A stretch of DNA of 31,648 nt from Chrysochromulina parva (GCA_002887195.1 PJAB01000260.1:1-31648), one strand, 5' to 3'; shown: positions 1 through 8,903, counted from the stretch's first letter. Made by a program: numbers and translations. The notes: a model not told the origin generated them from the sequence alone.

Positions 1-97
1 GACCGTCATCGAGAAATCGTGTCGATGACGGTGTGTGAAGAACACCGTCATCGACAAATCGCGTCGATGACGGTGTACTTCACACACCGTCATCGAC
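1..97. repeat. 21-bp-phased array of alternating inverted 14-mers
   Basis: The 14-mer acaccgtcatcgac and its reverse complement alternate with unit starts at 21 (reverse), 42 (forward), 63 (reverse) and 84 (forward). A truncated forward copy sits at 2-12. Every spacer is 7 nt, so the start-to-start period is exactly 21 bp, close to two helical turns. Adjacent units can pair as hairpins. The array runs off the left window edge and stops after 97. It could be a multi-site protein-binding element, part of a satellite, or the end of a mobile element; the sequence does not decide. Confidence 0.85.
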
Positions 98-815
98 GAT
101 GCGCAAAAGACCCTTCGCCGCATAACACCCACTCATGGCCTCTAAACTCACCCCCGGAATGCGGAGCACGAAAGAATATCACTGAAGCAAAACTTGCGTT
201 GAAACGCGAGCGGGGGGCCGCGAGCGCGACCGCGCGCCGCGCCGCGCACTAGGATTCTCAACCGATGGTCTGTCTGATGTGCTCGTCGCTCGTGGACAAC
301 TTCTACCAGCCCCTTGTTGACAACTTGATCGTCTGGGGCCAGGCACCGCTAAGGCACCGCCCCACACCCCTCGACCCGCATCCACAAACGAAGATGGGGT
401 CGGCCATCTCTAGGCCATACATCCCCGTATCTTGTGTTAATCTTGTGGTGCTCGCGCCCATCTGCATCTTGTCCCGCCCCTTGTGTCCCGCAGCCCCATG
501 AGCCTTGTGACGCTGTGACGGCCGTCAAGAACATGCAATCGTCGTACAATCGTCGTGTCAATCGTCAGCAATGTAATCAGCAATGTGACGGCCGACCCTC
601 GCAATCGGTCACCAATCGAACAAGGCATATTTGATCGAGGCTGATATCGAGGCTGAGTAGATGTATGAAGATCTTTGCGGCTAGGTCGCGCCCTTGAGCC
701 CTACATGCAGTGAGCAGTGACGTTTCTTCAAAATGCATGCAAACTTCGTCTCCCGAGACTCTGCACACTCCCCGGACTCCGTTCTTTTCTTTTCGTTTCG
801 CACGCCTTGCGCAAC
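98..815. other. Intergenic stretch, no supported gene
   Basis: Only short ORFs with no recognisable protein character occur here. The stretch is less GC-rich than its coding neighbours. Just before the ORF at 816 is a pyrimidine-rich tract (about 781-800). No RNA gene or mobile element was recognised. Confidence 0.5.
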
Positions 816-1337
816 ATGGGTCTGATCGCCAGTCATGTAGTGAACGCGCAAGTGGTCGAGCTGTCAGCAATCGAGTCGGCACTGCCTCAGCTGCCGCTGA
901 CCCTTCTCAGCTTCAAAGCCGCTCAGCTTCAATGGCAAATAGCGGCGCAGTCGTTGGCAGTCGCCAATGCGATGCTGCTCGTGACGAAGTTAAAGCATGA
1001 AGAGCAAGAGAAGCTCGTAAACGCGGCAGAGCTGCACCTTCGGCTGTGCGCAACGCAGCGAAATCTTGCGGCGCTACGCCATCGCAACCTCGTCTTGTTC
1101 GAGAGCTGCTCATCGTCTACATGTACCGAGGACGAACATCAACAAATGGACGATCACAGCTACGATGATTGCAGATCCCAGGGCGAGAGCTGCAGTCTCT
1201 CCGTGCACTGTTCCTTTTTGGCGACGGGCGTGCGCCACGAGTTGGACCTGGTGGTGAATCCTGTTGTGATCCAGGGGGAGATGATGGACGTGGGAGGTGC
1301 GATCGAGGGAGCGATGACGGATCCAACATGTTCTTGA
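816..1337 (+). CDS. Hypothetical helical protein, 173 aa
   Basis: I do not recognise this protein. The first ATG in frame is at 816; the frame stays open further upstream but without an ATG. Residues about 10-95 are rich in Ala, Leu and Gln with heptad-like spacing, which predicts one long amphipathic helix. The next part is Ser/Cys/Asp-rich and the tail is mixed. There is no signal peptide or membrane span. Length and composition are compatible with a small real gene, but no conserved motif supports it, and an exon of a larger spliced gene is equally possible. Confidence 0.4.
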   Translation: MGLIASHVVNAQVVELSAIESALPQLPLTLLSFKAAQLQWQIAAQSLAVANAMLLVTKLKHEEQEKLVNAAELHLRLCATQRNLAALRHRNLVLFESCSSSTCTEDEHQQMDDHSYDDCRSQGESCSLSVHCSFLATGVRHELDLVVNPVVIQGEMMDVGGAIEGAMTDPTCS

Positions 1338-1910
1338 TGCCCTCATCGCACAAGTCTCTGTGGGCGTGTGGGGCGGGCGTGAGCTCAACAGGATACATGC
1401 GACTAACATGCGAGGATGCGACTAACATGCGACCTTTTTGCGCATTGAGAGCACAGGAGGTGCGTGGCATGTAGAACGTGATATGAGTAGCGACCGGCAG
1501 GGACGTGCGGCTTCTGCAGCTCGCGAAATTCTGGCTCGTTGTTCGCCAGCACACAGAGATGCGGTGTGGCGCCCTTGACGATCACGCCTCTGACGTGCTA
1601 CTGACGTGCTGGGAAGCAAGCTTGCTTGCTTGCTTGCTTGAGCTGGGAGGCGCTCGCGGCTCGCCGCGCGGCGTCGCCGGGCGTGAAGCATTTGGGGCAC
1701 GCGCGGCTTATTACGTGCAACCTGGGCGGTAAATGGGCGGCTCGACTGATGACGGGTTCGGCCGTTCAGAAGACTCAGAAGTGAAGAAGCGCCGTGTTAA
1801 ACAGTTTCGGATTTCGTCCATTCAACTTCGCGCAATCCCGAGCTCCTGATCGCTCGTCATCGACCGGGCTGCAGACCGGGCCAAGCGGCCGCGGATCAAG
1901 GCACGCCTTC
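1338..1910. other. Intergenic stretch with a (CTTG)5 microsatellite
   Basis: No supported gene. A CTTG tetranucleotide repeat (five units at 1621-1640) follows aagcaag and makes a short palindromic segment around gcaagcttgc. The frame of the gene starting at 1911 is open back to about 1794, but only non-ATG codons are available there. Confidence 0.5.
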
Positions 1911-3164
1911 ATGAGGTTGCGCCTGATGATGACGTGGTGGTTGCTCGAACCCGCATTCACCTTCCATACATCCGTGGCCCGCCCGCCGGCACCGGCACAC
2001 CAGCAGGCCCGTCCCGTTCTGGTATCTCGCGGGATTTCGGATGAGGCGCGGGACACCATTATTGAGCTCGTGCAGCTCGATTTTGAGCTCGTTGCAGATT
2101 CGCTGCAGCGGCGTCACCCGATCGCTGCGTGGGAGCTGGCGCAATCCTCCTTCGAGAAGCGCTGGCCGTTGCTGGAGTGGACACTCAAATACAATATGGA
2201 CCGCACGTCTCTGAACCTCGTGGAGCGGGCGACAAACTGCACGCTGCTGCGCGCCGTCTCTCCCATGGGTTACGCGGAGCTCGACCGGCAGCGCAGCCAC
2301 TTGATGAATAGGCTCACCACACAGCGCAGCCACCTGGCTATGGCACTCATCGCATTGCGGCCCGCTTTGCGCCAGCGCCTGGTCGAGGCGATCGCCGAGC
2401 GGCCGAGCCTGCTGCCGTCGGTGGGCCGGCGCTCGCTCGGTTCGGGCATCCTCTACCTGCAGTGGGTGGCCAACCAGAGGTTGCGACGGCTGCGCACGCG
2501 CGAGAGCTTCGAAGCGACGCGTGCTGCGCTTATCGAGAAATGGCTGCAGGCTCTCCTCGAAGTACACGACCGCATTGCACCCTCGCGCGCATGGGGTGTC
2601 CCCACGCGAGGGCGCGAGGCACTCTCCGCGAGCGACGTGCTCTGGCGCTGGATCGAGCAGGCCAAGGCTGACCTGACGACCCTAACGATCGATCTGACGA
2701 CCACCTTGTACGCGGATGAGGAGTGGAGTGGAGTTGGGCCCACGCTCGCAGCCGCCCCAGCGAGCGCGAGGGGCAGTGGCGGCAGCTCGGCTGGCGGCGA
2801 TGGCGGACGGGCCAGTCGGTGGCGGTGGTGGATGCGATGGCGGCCCACGCCCGTTGTCTTGGGCGTGCCCTGGCTCTTCTCCAGCTGGCGAGCCAGGTGG
2901 ACGGAGCCATGGCGGGCGCCGTGGCGGGCGTGCCGAGCGGACGCCTACCTCGTGTCCGTGCGGCTCGCGCTCTGGCCCATGCGACGTGTTCGGCCGATGG
3001 CCCTTGCTCTGATCCTCATCGCAGCTCATTACTCTGCGGCCTCGCAGCGGCTCGGCTGGTGCGCGCGCTCGATGCTGCGGAGGACGGTCAGAGGCGGAGA
3101 CGACATGCGGTCCATGGGACGAGGGGAGACGAGTGGCGCCGGCGGATGGCGCAAGCTGGTGTGA
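1911..3164 (+). CDS. Unrecognised protein with signal-peptide-like start; 3' reading frame doubtful
   Basis: No family was recognised. The first ATG (1911) opens with a basic MRLRL followed by a hydrophobic stretch (LMMTWWLLEPAFTF) and then HTSVA-RPP. That resembles a secretory signal or transit peptide. The middle (about residues 50-250) is helical and rich in Leu, Arg and Glu. From about 2760 the frame becomes Trp/Arg/Gly-rich and looks like an out-of-frame reading. The frame two bases on (about 2762-3200) reads as normal helical protein with the local codon style (VAVVDAMAAHARCLGRALAL). A 38-nt GT...AG segment (2723-2760) would join the two frames, although it is very short for an intron; a frameshift is the alternative. 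If joined, the frame stays open to 3496. The 5' half is believable; the 3' half as listed probably is not. Confidence 0.5.
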   Translation: MRLRLMMTWWLLEPAFTFHTSVARPPAPAHQQARPVLVSRGISDEARDTIIELVQLDFELVADSLQRRHPIAAWELAQSSFEKRWPLLEWTLKYNMDRTSLNLVERATNCTLLRAVSPMGYAELDRQRSHLMNRLTTQRSHLAMALIALRPALRQRLVEAIAERPSLLPSVGRRSLGSGILYLQWVANQRLRRLRTRESFEATRAALIEKWLQALLEVHDRIAPSRAWGVPTRGREALSASDVLWRWIEQAKADLTTLTIDLTTTLYADEEWSGVGPTLAAAPASARGSGGSSAGGDGGRASRWRWWMRWRPTPVVLGVPWLFSSWRARWTEPWRAPWRACRADAYLVSVRLALWPMRRVRPMALALILIAAHYSAASQRLGWCARSMLRRTVRGGDDMRSMGRGETSGAGGWRKLV

Positions 3165-3951
3165 ACCAAGCTGGTGTGAACCCCCAGCCGGCACATCCAT
3201 CGTCCCATCACAGACGTGAGTGGAGCTGTGTGAAGTTGTACTCTCGACCTGGGGTCGTGGCATCGTATAGGATCGTGGCGTGGGAGGCCACGGCGTACGG
3301 TCACGCGTGTGTGCGTCCCTCGAACCGCGCCGCCCCGACCGGCTTGGTAGTCCGGCGCGCGGCTTCCGCGCGCGACGGCGCGCCGAGGCGCGGGATCGCC
3401 CGACGCACGGTTCGTCGAGGCGGTCTCGCGACTCGAGGCCATCGCACAGCACGGACGGCGCTGACTGTGACTCACGTGAATAGGCTATTGCAATAGGCGT
3501 TAGGCTGTCGCCGCGCGGTCGGACGGTCCCGGCACGCAATTTCGGAATTTTAAGCCCCAAACCGGTCAAGCGAACGTCATACCGTTGCGTCACCGTTAGT
3601 GCAAGCATATTTATTTGGCCGCGAGCCACCGGCTCCTCTCCGGCGCGGGGTCGCTCGGAATATTATTATGCGATTCGTGTACACATGCCTGGCCGAACAT
3701 GCAGTACATGCCGTACTCGTTGAAATACCGTATGTTTCTCTCGCGATCTTGCGCCATAGTGCGTGCAAAGAATTCGACCACCGGACTTCGGCAGCCTTGG
3801 ATGACGCACCCATGAGGTGGTCAGGCTGAGCGCACCTCAGAATCCCCGCCCTCGCGTGGCTCACGCCGAGCCCAGACGACAGCACCGATCCGCTGCCGCC
3901 TTCCGCTCCGCGTGGCGATTGGCGAGGGGCGAGGGGCGCCCTGCTCCCCGC
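3165..3951. other. Spacer between convergent genes
   Basis: Lies between the 3' end of the plus-strand gene and the 3' end of the minus-strand aminotransferase. If the upstream gene switches frame, its coding part may extend into this spacer as far as 3496. A 15-bp direct repeat, caagctggtgtgaac, occurs at about 3151-3165 and again immediately after. A short AT-rich patch is at about 3600-3620. No RNA gene or mobile element was recognised. Confidence 0.4.
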
Positions 3952-5484
3952 TCAGTGGCGACTCAACGTATCGTCCACCGCCGCGAGGAGGACAGCGCCG
4001 ATCTGGGTAATGTCCTCGTCGGCGAAGCTCAGGGGGAGGCGTACGTCGATCGCCGCCTTGATCATAGCCTCAGTCTGTTCGACGTCGGTGGCCATTGGCG
4101 AGTACTTCCAATTATGGAAATTGCGAGCGTTATCCGCTGAGCCGAACAGCCCGACCGGCATGCCGCGCCGCTTTGTGTGCCCGAGGAAGGCGTGCACCTG
4201 CTCGCCGCTCATGCCGCGCAGGTTGATCTGCAGCGAATCGCTTACCGGTCGAACACGCGCATCGATGGCGGGGATGTGGAGGTGCTCGCAGTGGGCGAGC
4301 TGCTTGCAGATCATCTCATATCGCCTGTTGTACATCTCGATGCGCGCCTCGAGCGTGTCGATCTGCGGCCGGATGCAGCAGGCGGTCAGGTCCGACATGC
4401 GAAGAGAGTAGTTTGGTATCTCCTTCTTCACCGCGTCGAAGATCGCCGTAGGCGGCGCGTTCACGTGCTGCGCGACGAGGTCCTCGTAGCAACCCGCGTA
4501 GCACATCGCCTTGGCTGCGATCTCGTCGTCGTCCGTCATCAGGAAACCGCCCTCGCCCGAGTTGATCGCCTTCGCTTGCTGAGTTGAGAAGCATGCGACA
4601 CGCGACGAGCGACCTAGCTGCACGCCGTCGTACTGGACCCCAAGCGCGTGTGCGCAGTCCTCAATGACGGTGATGCCGTGCTTCGCCGCGATCGCATACA
4701 CGCGCTGCATGTTGGCCACCTTGCCACGCATGTGCGTGAGCAACACGAACTTGATGTCGGGCTCAATCTTCCTCTCGAGATCGTCCATATCCATCACGAA
4801 TGCATCCGTACAGTCGACGTACACCGGCGTGGCCAACGCGTGGTGAACGGCAGAGGGCACGGCAGTGAATGAAAATGCATTGCAGAGCACCTTGTCCCCG
4901 GGCTGTATGCCGCAACACTTGAGGGCAATGAAGAGCGCAGAGCCACAGCTGTTAAAGCCGACGGCGTACCTGAAGCCCGTGTAGTCCGCCATCGCCTGCT
5001 CGGCGAGGGCTGCCTCAGAGAGCACGCCGGGCGTGTAGCGGAAGAGCGCGCCTGATCGCATCAGCTCGATGGCGCGCTGCTGACCCAGCTCAGGCACAGC
5101 ATCCGGCGCTGAAAGCGGTTTGCTGAACGTGGGACCCTCGATTGCTAGCAGCGGAGCTCGATCATCGGCTTGCTGATCGCCTCGATTGCTAGCAGTGGCG
5201 ACCGATATTTTCTGAACGGTCGGAATGATCGGCCGCGGTGCGACAATTGTCGTGGCGCAGCCTGCCCATGCCAAGAGCAGCATCATGTCGTTGTCCGAGA
5301 TCGCCCTCGCGTCGGCTACCGAGAAGCGGGCCTCGGGCGGGGGGGGTGGAATCTCCTTGATTCTGGCTGACTTCTCAAGCGGAAGATCCTTCACAGGCCG
5401 AACCGGGTTTAGATGAAACGCAGCCATTTTCTCGCAACCCCACGCGCGCGCGCGCGCAGCGGGTTGTATTCTCGCGCTCAGCAT
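3952..5484 (-). CDS. DegT/DnrJ/EryC1/StrS-family PLP-dependent aminotransferase, 510 aa
   Basis: The fold-type I aminotransferase core spans about residues 115-510. It includes the N-terminal segment RYTPGVLSEAALAEQAMADYTG, the glycine/serine cofactor-phosphate loop near FNSCGSALF (177-185), the acidic residue contacting the PLP ring nitrogen in VIEDCAHALG (Asp276) and the Schiff-base lysine in STQQAKAINSGEGG (Lys305). Family members transaminate keto-sugars, usually nucleotide-linked, when making amino-deoxysugars; the substrate here is unknown. The core is preceded by an unusual extension of about 115 residues with a proline run (46-50) and a hydrophobic segment (MMLLLAWAGCATTIVA, 67-82). 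That segment could be a membrane anchor or part of an organelle-targeting sequence. The first ATG (5484) was used; Met20 (5427) is a good alternative. A (CG)n run near 5441-5457 falls inside the extreme N-terminal codons. Confidence 0.88.
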   Translation of the reverse strand: MLSARIQPAARARAWGCEKMAAFHLNPVRPVKDLPLEKSARIKEIPPPPPEARFSVADARAISDNDMMLLLAWAGCATTIVAPRPIIPTVQKISVATASNRGDQQADDRAPLLAIEGPTFSKPLSAPDAVPELGQQRAIELMRSGALFRYTPGVLSEAALAEQAMADYTGFRYAVGFNSCGSALFIALKCCGIQPGDKVLCNAFSFTAVPSAVHHALATPVYVDCTDAFVMDMDDLERKIEPDIKFVLLTHMRGKVANMQRVYAIAAKHGITVIEDCAHALGVQYDGVQLGRSSRVACFSTQQAKAINSGEGGFLMTDDDEIAAKAMCYAGCYEDLVAQHVNAPPTAIFDAVKKEIPNYSLRMSDLTACCIRPQIDTLEARIEMYNRRYEMICKQLAHCEHLHIPAIDARVRPVSDSLQINLRGMSGEQVHAFLGHTKRRGMPVGLFGSADNARNFHNWKYSPMATDVEQTEAMIKAAIDVRLPLSFADEDITQIGAVLLAAVDDTLSRH

Positions 5485-6269
5485 CTCGCTTATCGGCTCG
5501 TCTCCTCGCCGCGCGAGGACAGGCGCGACAGGTCCACAGGTCCTCGCACCTCCGACCTCGGCCTGTCGTCTTTTAAAGGAAGAATCCGATTTCCGAAACG
5601 AACGGGACGTCGTTCCTGCAGCGATTCGGGCCGGCCCGAATCGCAGATTTATTTTTTTTGTTTTTATGGAAGGTGTTTCCCTGTGAAACGAGACGCCGAG
5701 GACGAGAGTTTTTGGATTTTTTTAGTTTTTTCGTGTGTTTTCCATGGGAGTTGGTTTCGGGCAGGGGAGTGTTCCTTTAAGATCGCGTACACCACTACGG
5801 TAGAGCCGTTCGCCAGAGCATTGGCAGATTGGCGCGCTATGGCGCGGAGCCGACGAGACCGCCTCGCATTGCCGGACGACACGTCGGCTAACCGTTAGCT
5901 TTTTCGTCTCGTTAGCTTTTTCGTCTTACTATCCCGGACTATATGAATCGTTACACGTTAGCCAAGCATGCCGTTAGCCCGGTCGCGGTTCCTAAAGGTT
6001 CCTGAGTGCGGTCGTAAATGACCCTGCAGTGCACAGATGAGAGATTTCGGCGCAGCAACCCAGATCTATCGCACCGACGCATGAAACTGCGACTTTTCCA
6101 ACGCACATAGGAACGGAAGTACAGGTCCCGTGTCATGGGCGGCGGTCAACAGTAGACTTCATCTGACTCCATCGGCACTCGCCCCCGCGCTCCGTGTTGG
6201 CCTGGTTTTGGCCGCTCACCTACCGCTCACCTCGATGTCGCGCGCACGCGATGGCGCACGGCGGCGCGT
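5485..6269. other. Spacer with AT-rich tract and 17-bp tandem repeat
   Basis: Lies upstream of the aminotransferase start and downstream of the 6270-7199 gene, so it probably holds the aminotransferase promoter. About 5649-5750 is T-rich on the plus strand, with several runs of 6-8 T, and stands out against the GC-rich surroundings. Two perfect copies of cgttagctttttcgtct lie head to tail at 5893-5909 and 5910-5926. An ORF crossing 5413-5898 on the plus strand has no protein-like character. Confidence 0.5.
5893..5926. repeat. 17-bp perfect tandem repeat, two copies
   Basis: cgttagctttttcgtct is repeated exactly with no spacer. Short cgttagc copies recur nearby (about 5957 and 5972). Confidence 0.85.
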
Positions 6270-7199
6270 TCAGCGCCCGCAGTACAATTTGGCGAGGAGC
6301 GGGTTGACGCGGATGCCTGTGTCCATCTGCTGCTCGAGTTCCTCGCGCACACGCTCCTCCATATGTTGCTCCTCCTCCTCGCGCTTCCGCTTATTGCCGA
6401 GGAGCGCCGCCAGGTCGTCGCTGCCGCCACCGAGGCTGGTGCGTCGGCTCGACTCTTCCTGCGCCGCGTTCTCCTCGCCGTCGCCGTCCTCGGCCGAAAC
6501 GCCGCCGCTCGGCCGGCGCTTGCTGCTGCAGTCGGTGCTGCTGCTGCTGCCAGCCTCTGTAGCCGCCAACTTCCCGAGCTTCTCCAGCTTCTTTTTCATG
6601 AGTTCAACCGATCGGTACTCGCCGTGGATGGGGTGTGAGAAGATCCAAACAAGATTCTTCTCCTTATCGTACGAGTACTGTCGCGCGGTCCAGTCATCTG
6701 GCAACTGATCTGCCAGCGACTTTGGCAGCCGTGCGTTGGGCACCACGCGCCGGTCAACCTTCTGCTTTGACTCAGAGTTCTCGGCAAAGGCGCTTGTGAT
6801 CTTTGGGCCCTTGGAGGGAGGTGGCTTCTTGAAGCCTCCGCCAAGAAGCGCCTCGTCGTCATCGTCCTCCTCCTCCTCCTCCTCCACTGCAGCCGCCTTC
6901 TTCTTGCCAACGAAAGCGTTCATGCTCGTCTGCTTCGTCGGCTTCTTGCCTACCGTCTTTGAGCCGCCCCCGGCCTTCTTGGCGGCGGCCTTCTTCGCGT
7001 CGGCCTCGGCTTGGTACTCAAATGGGTCCTTGTCGTGGTCGTCGTCATCGAGACCGATCATGCTCGTCTGCTTGGTCGGCTTCATGCCTACCGTCTTTGA
7101 GCCGCCCCCGGCCTTCTTGGCGGCGGCCTTCTTCGCGTCCTCCTCGGCTTGGTACTCAAAAGGGTCCTTGTCGTCGTCGTCGTCGAGACCGAACCGCAT
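6270..7199 (-). CDS. Lys/Asp/Glu-rich, probably nuclear protein with duplicated 46-aa block and MBD-like segment, 309 aa
   Basis: No close family was recognised. Residues about 4-94 are two nearly identical 46-residue blocks. Each has an acidic LDDDD head, DPFEYQAE, a KKAAAKKAGGGSKTVG lysine/glycine part and KPTKQTSM. Residues 106-116 form an acidic run. Residues 166-211 (LPDDWTARQ..., VWIFSHPIHGEYRSVELMKK) match the W...sP.G..yrS..EL pattern of methyl-CpG-binding (MBD) domains, but only weakly. The C-terminus has a basic KRKREEE cluster that could act as a nuclear signal, and a short coiled coil. Composition suggests a chromatin or nucleolar protein, but this is inference. ATG at 7199 is the first in frame. 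Confidence 0.75.
   Translation of the reverse strand: MRFGLDDDDDKDPFEYQAEEDAKKAAAKKAGGGSKTVGMKPTKQTSMIGLDDDDHDKDPFEYQAEADAKKAAAKKAGGGSKTVGKKPTKQTSMNAFVGKKKAAAVEEEEEEDDDDEALLGGGFKKPPPSKGPKITSAFAENSESKQKVDRRVVPNARLPKSLADQLPDDWTARQYSYDKEKNLVWIFSHPIHGEYRSVELMKKKLEKLGKLAATEAGSSSSTDCSSKRRPSGGVSAEDGDGEENAAQEESSRRTSLGGGSDDLAALLGNKRKREEEEQHMEERVREELEQQMDTGIRVNPLLAKLYCGR
6918..7190 (-). repeat. 138-bp coding tandem duplication
   Basis: Two adjacent copies of a 138-bp unit (46 codons) within the lysine-rich gene. For example, gagccgcccccggccttctt occurs at 6961 and 7099. Copies differ by a few substitutions and a codon-length change in the Asp run. Near-identity in DNA points to a recent duplication. 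Confidence 0.85.
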
Positions 7200-7869
7200 C
7201 GCCGTGCAAAGGCGGCAAAAAGGCGCCTGTGTCCTCCCACAGCCCCTTGCTGTGTGCCTGTGTCTTCACATTCCCACCCGGCACCCGGCACCCTCCCGGG
7301 TCCACGCTGGCACCGCCGGCCCGCGCAGCACGCCGCCGCTGTACACCCACACAGATGCGGTCTGTGCCCATGCCTGTGCCTCTCTCACATACTTGCACGA
7401 TGCAGGCCAAACTTCTACATGTCCACTTCATCGGATAGACGATAGCACTCAACACTCACACGAGCACACGACCGATGCGCGATGGCATGCCCACAGCACT
7501 TCCTTGTTTGTCAGTGAGAGGGTCTACCCCGAACATCCCGAACATCCATGTTCTTAGACTATGGATGGCAATGGAGAAGACCGATGCGCGATGGCCTGCC
7601 GCACAGCACTTGGCCACTTGCTTGTTTGTCAGTGAGAGGGTCTACCCCGAACATCCCGAACATCCATGTTCTTAGACTATGGATGGCAATGGAGAAGGTC
7701 TATCCCGAAGAATCCCGAACATCCCGTCGGTCGCACCAACCATTCAATTTTGCAGCAGCCACCGAAAAAGTAACCGAACCGACGCAGTTCTGCATTGTGC
7801 ATGTGATCAAAGTTTTCAGCAATGCCACCGCGTGATCCCAACCCAACTGCATTGCAGCAGCCCTCAAGC
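7200..7869. other. Spacer containing a recent direct duplication
   Basis: Lies between the start of the lysine-rich gene (7199) and the stop of the membrane-protein gene (7870). Its main content is the direct repeat at about 7471-7697. No supported gene was seen; short ORFs covering the repeat merely reflect it. Confidence 0.5.
7471..7725. repeat. Direct repeat with a 77-bp perfect core
   Basis: 7503-7579 and 7621-7697 are identical over 77 bp. Homology extends left (accgatgcgcgatggc at 7471 and 7580), but copy 2 carries 9 extra bases between that part and the core. Inside the unit, gaacatcc recurs. A third, degenerate fragment (tatcccgaagaatcccgaac) follows at about 7703-7722. Confidence 0.88.
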
Positions 7870-8622
7870 TCAATTCTTCTTCTTCGCTGCCGTAGTGGCG
7901 ACCGGCTGAATGAGAGGACTCACATAGATGCGGTACATGATGGCGGCAAAACTGATGAGCATCACCTTTTGCGCGTTGACGAAGACGGCCTCCTCGGGCA
8001 CATCCGCGCTCAGCGCGCTTAGCCCGAGTTTTTCGAGCACGTAGGACGAGCGAAACTCTTCGGGCTGCTGGTACACCTCGAGAGCTGTGCCCGCCGCGCC
8101 CTTGGTTGCCTTCGAGTACTGCTCCCACGCAGTCCCGTACCCAAGATACAACCCGAGCCCGAGTAGCATCGTGCGCAGGGGCGGTTTGCCAGCGTACGTC
8201 TTTTTGAGCGCATCGCGGCTGAAGTAGGTGTCCAGCACCAGGGCGAACACGGGCCACAGGTGCTCGTAAGACTTGAAAAAAGCGCACTCGGCGAACGAAC
8301 GGTCGTGTGTCACCGTGCCAGCTGCCTTGCCGACCGCATTCTCCCATTCGATCCACGTGCCAAAGCGATACATGCCACCGACCGAGATGAACGTGTAGCC
8401 CATGAACACCGCCATCGCACCGACAAATGAGGCGCCCTGAAGCAGGTAGGTGGCCGTGCTCGCCTGTGGTGATTCTTTGTCGATGGTAAAGTAAACGGAG
8501 TGCAACGCGAGCGTCCAGTACGTGAGATGGCCGTAATACCCAGGATTGCGGAGAGCAGTGACGAAGAGCGGCGCGATGAAGCTCAGCCAGCAAATGCGCT
8601 CCCACAGATAGCCCACCGACAT
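7870..8622 (-). CDS. Multi-pass membrane protein, possibly FAR-17a/AIG1-like, with KKxx ER-retrieval tail, 250 aa
   Basis: The frame is open further upstream to 9003, but that part reads as non-protein and overlaps the 3' end of the next gene, so the ATG at 8622 (MSVGYLWERICW) was chosen. Hydrophobic segments occur near residues 9-24, 31-48, 62-82, 125-140 and 155-172, with another near the C-terminus (about 220-240). The arrangement and the motifs YWTLALHSVYFTID and HLWPVFALVLDTYF recall the FAR-17a/AIG1 family of ER serine-hydrolase-like membrane proteins, but the match is by eye and uncertain. The last residues are AAKKKN, which places lysines at -4 and -3 as in the COPI-dependent dilysine ER-retrieval signal. 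An ER location is therefore likely. Confidence 0.75.
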   Translation of the reverse strand: MSVGYLWERICWLSFIAPLFVTALRNPGYYGHLTYWTLALHSVYFTIDKESPQASTATYLLQGASFVGAMAVFMGYTFISVGGMYRFGTWIEWENAVGKAAGTVTHDRSFAECAFFKSYEHLWPVFALVLDTYFSRDALKKTYAGKPPLRTMLLGLGLYLGYGTAWEQYSKATKGAAGTALEVYQQPEEFRSSYVLEKLGLSALSADVPEEAVFVNAQKVMLISFAAIMYRIYVSPLIQPVATTAAKKKN

Positions 8623-8861
8623 ATACAAGGAGTGTCCTTTCTGTGTGTGTGTTGGCGCCGACCGACGCGCACACGGAGCGCACACGCGGAGGCCGCGCGG
8701 TGGTCCTGATGAAGAGACTTTTTGTGACGAAACGCACAGGATTTTGTTTGTGGCGGTTGGGGGAGCTGTGCGGGAGATTGGATGAAAACCTCCCCGACGC
8801 CGTGAGCATTCACAGAGAGTTTCGAGTTTCAGTTTCTTGGACAAAACACCCCTCGTACCGG

Positions 8862-8871
8862 GTACCGGTAC
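8862..8871. promoter_or_regulatory. Candidate cis-element GTACCGGTAC
   Basis: A perfect 10-bp palindrome about 240 bp upstream of the membrane-protein start (8622, minus strand). It shares the TACCGGTA core with two palindromes upstream of the neighbouring EF-hand gene. A role in transcription is inferred from position only. Confidence 0.35.
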
Positions 8872-8903
8872 AACTGCCCATCTCGGTATCTGTTCGATTG
8901 TGT

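Noticed and set aside
1..97. CRISPR array
   Set aside because: Units alternate in orientation, spacers are only 7 nt and partly repeated, and the surrounding genes are eukaryotic.
3577..3885. Minus-strand 102-codon ORF in the 3165-3951 spacer
   Set aside because: No domain, unusual composition and no start context; it lies in the spacer between convergent genes.
5413..5898. Plus-strand 161-codon ORF
   Set aside because: Mixed Arg/Ser and Phe-rich composition follows the AT-rich tract; no motif is seen, and it overlaps the aminotransferase start in antisense.
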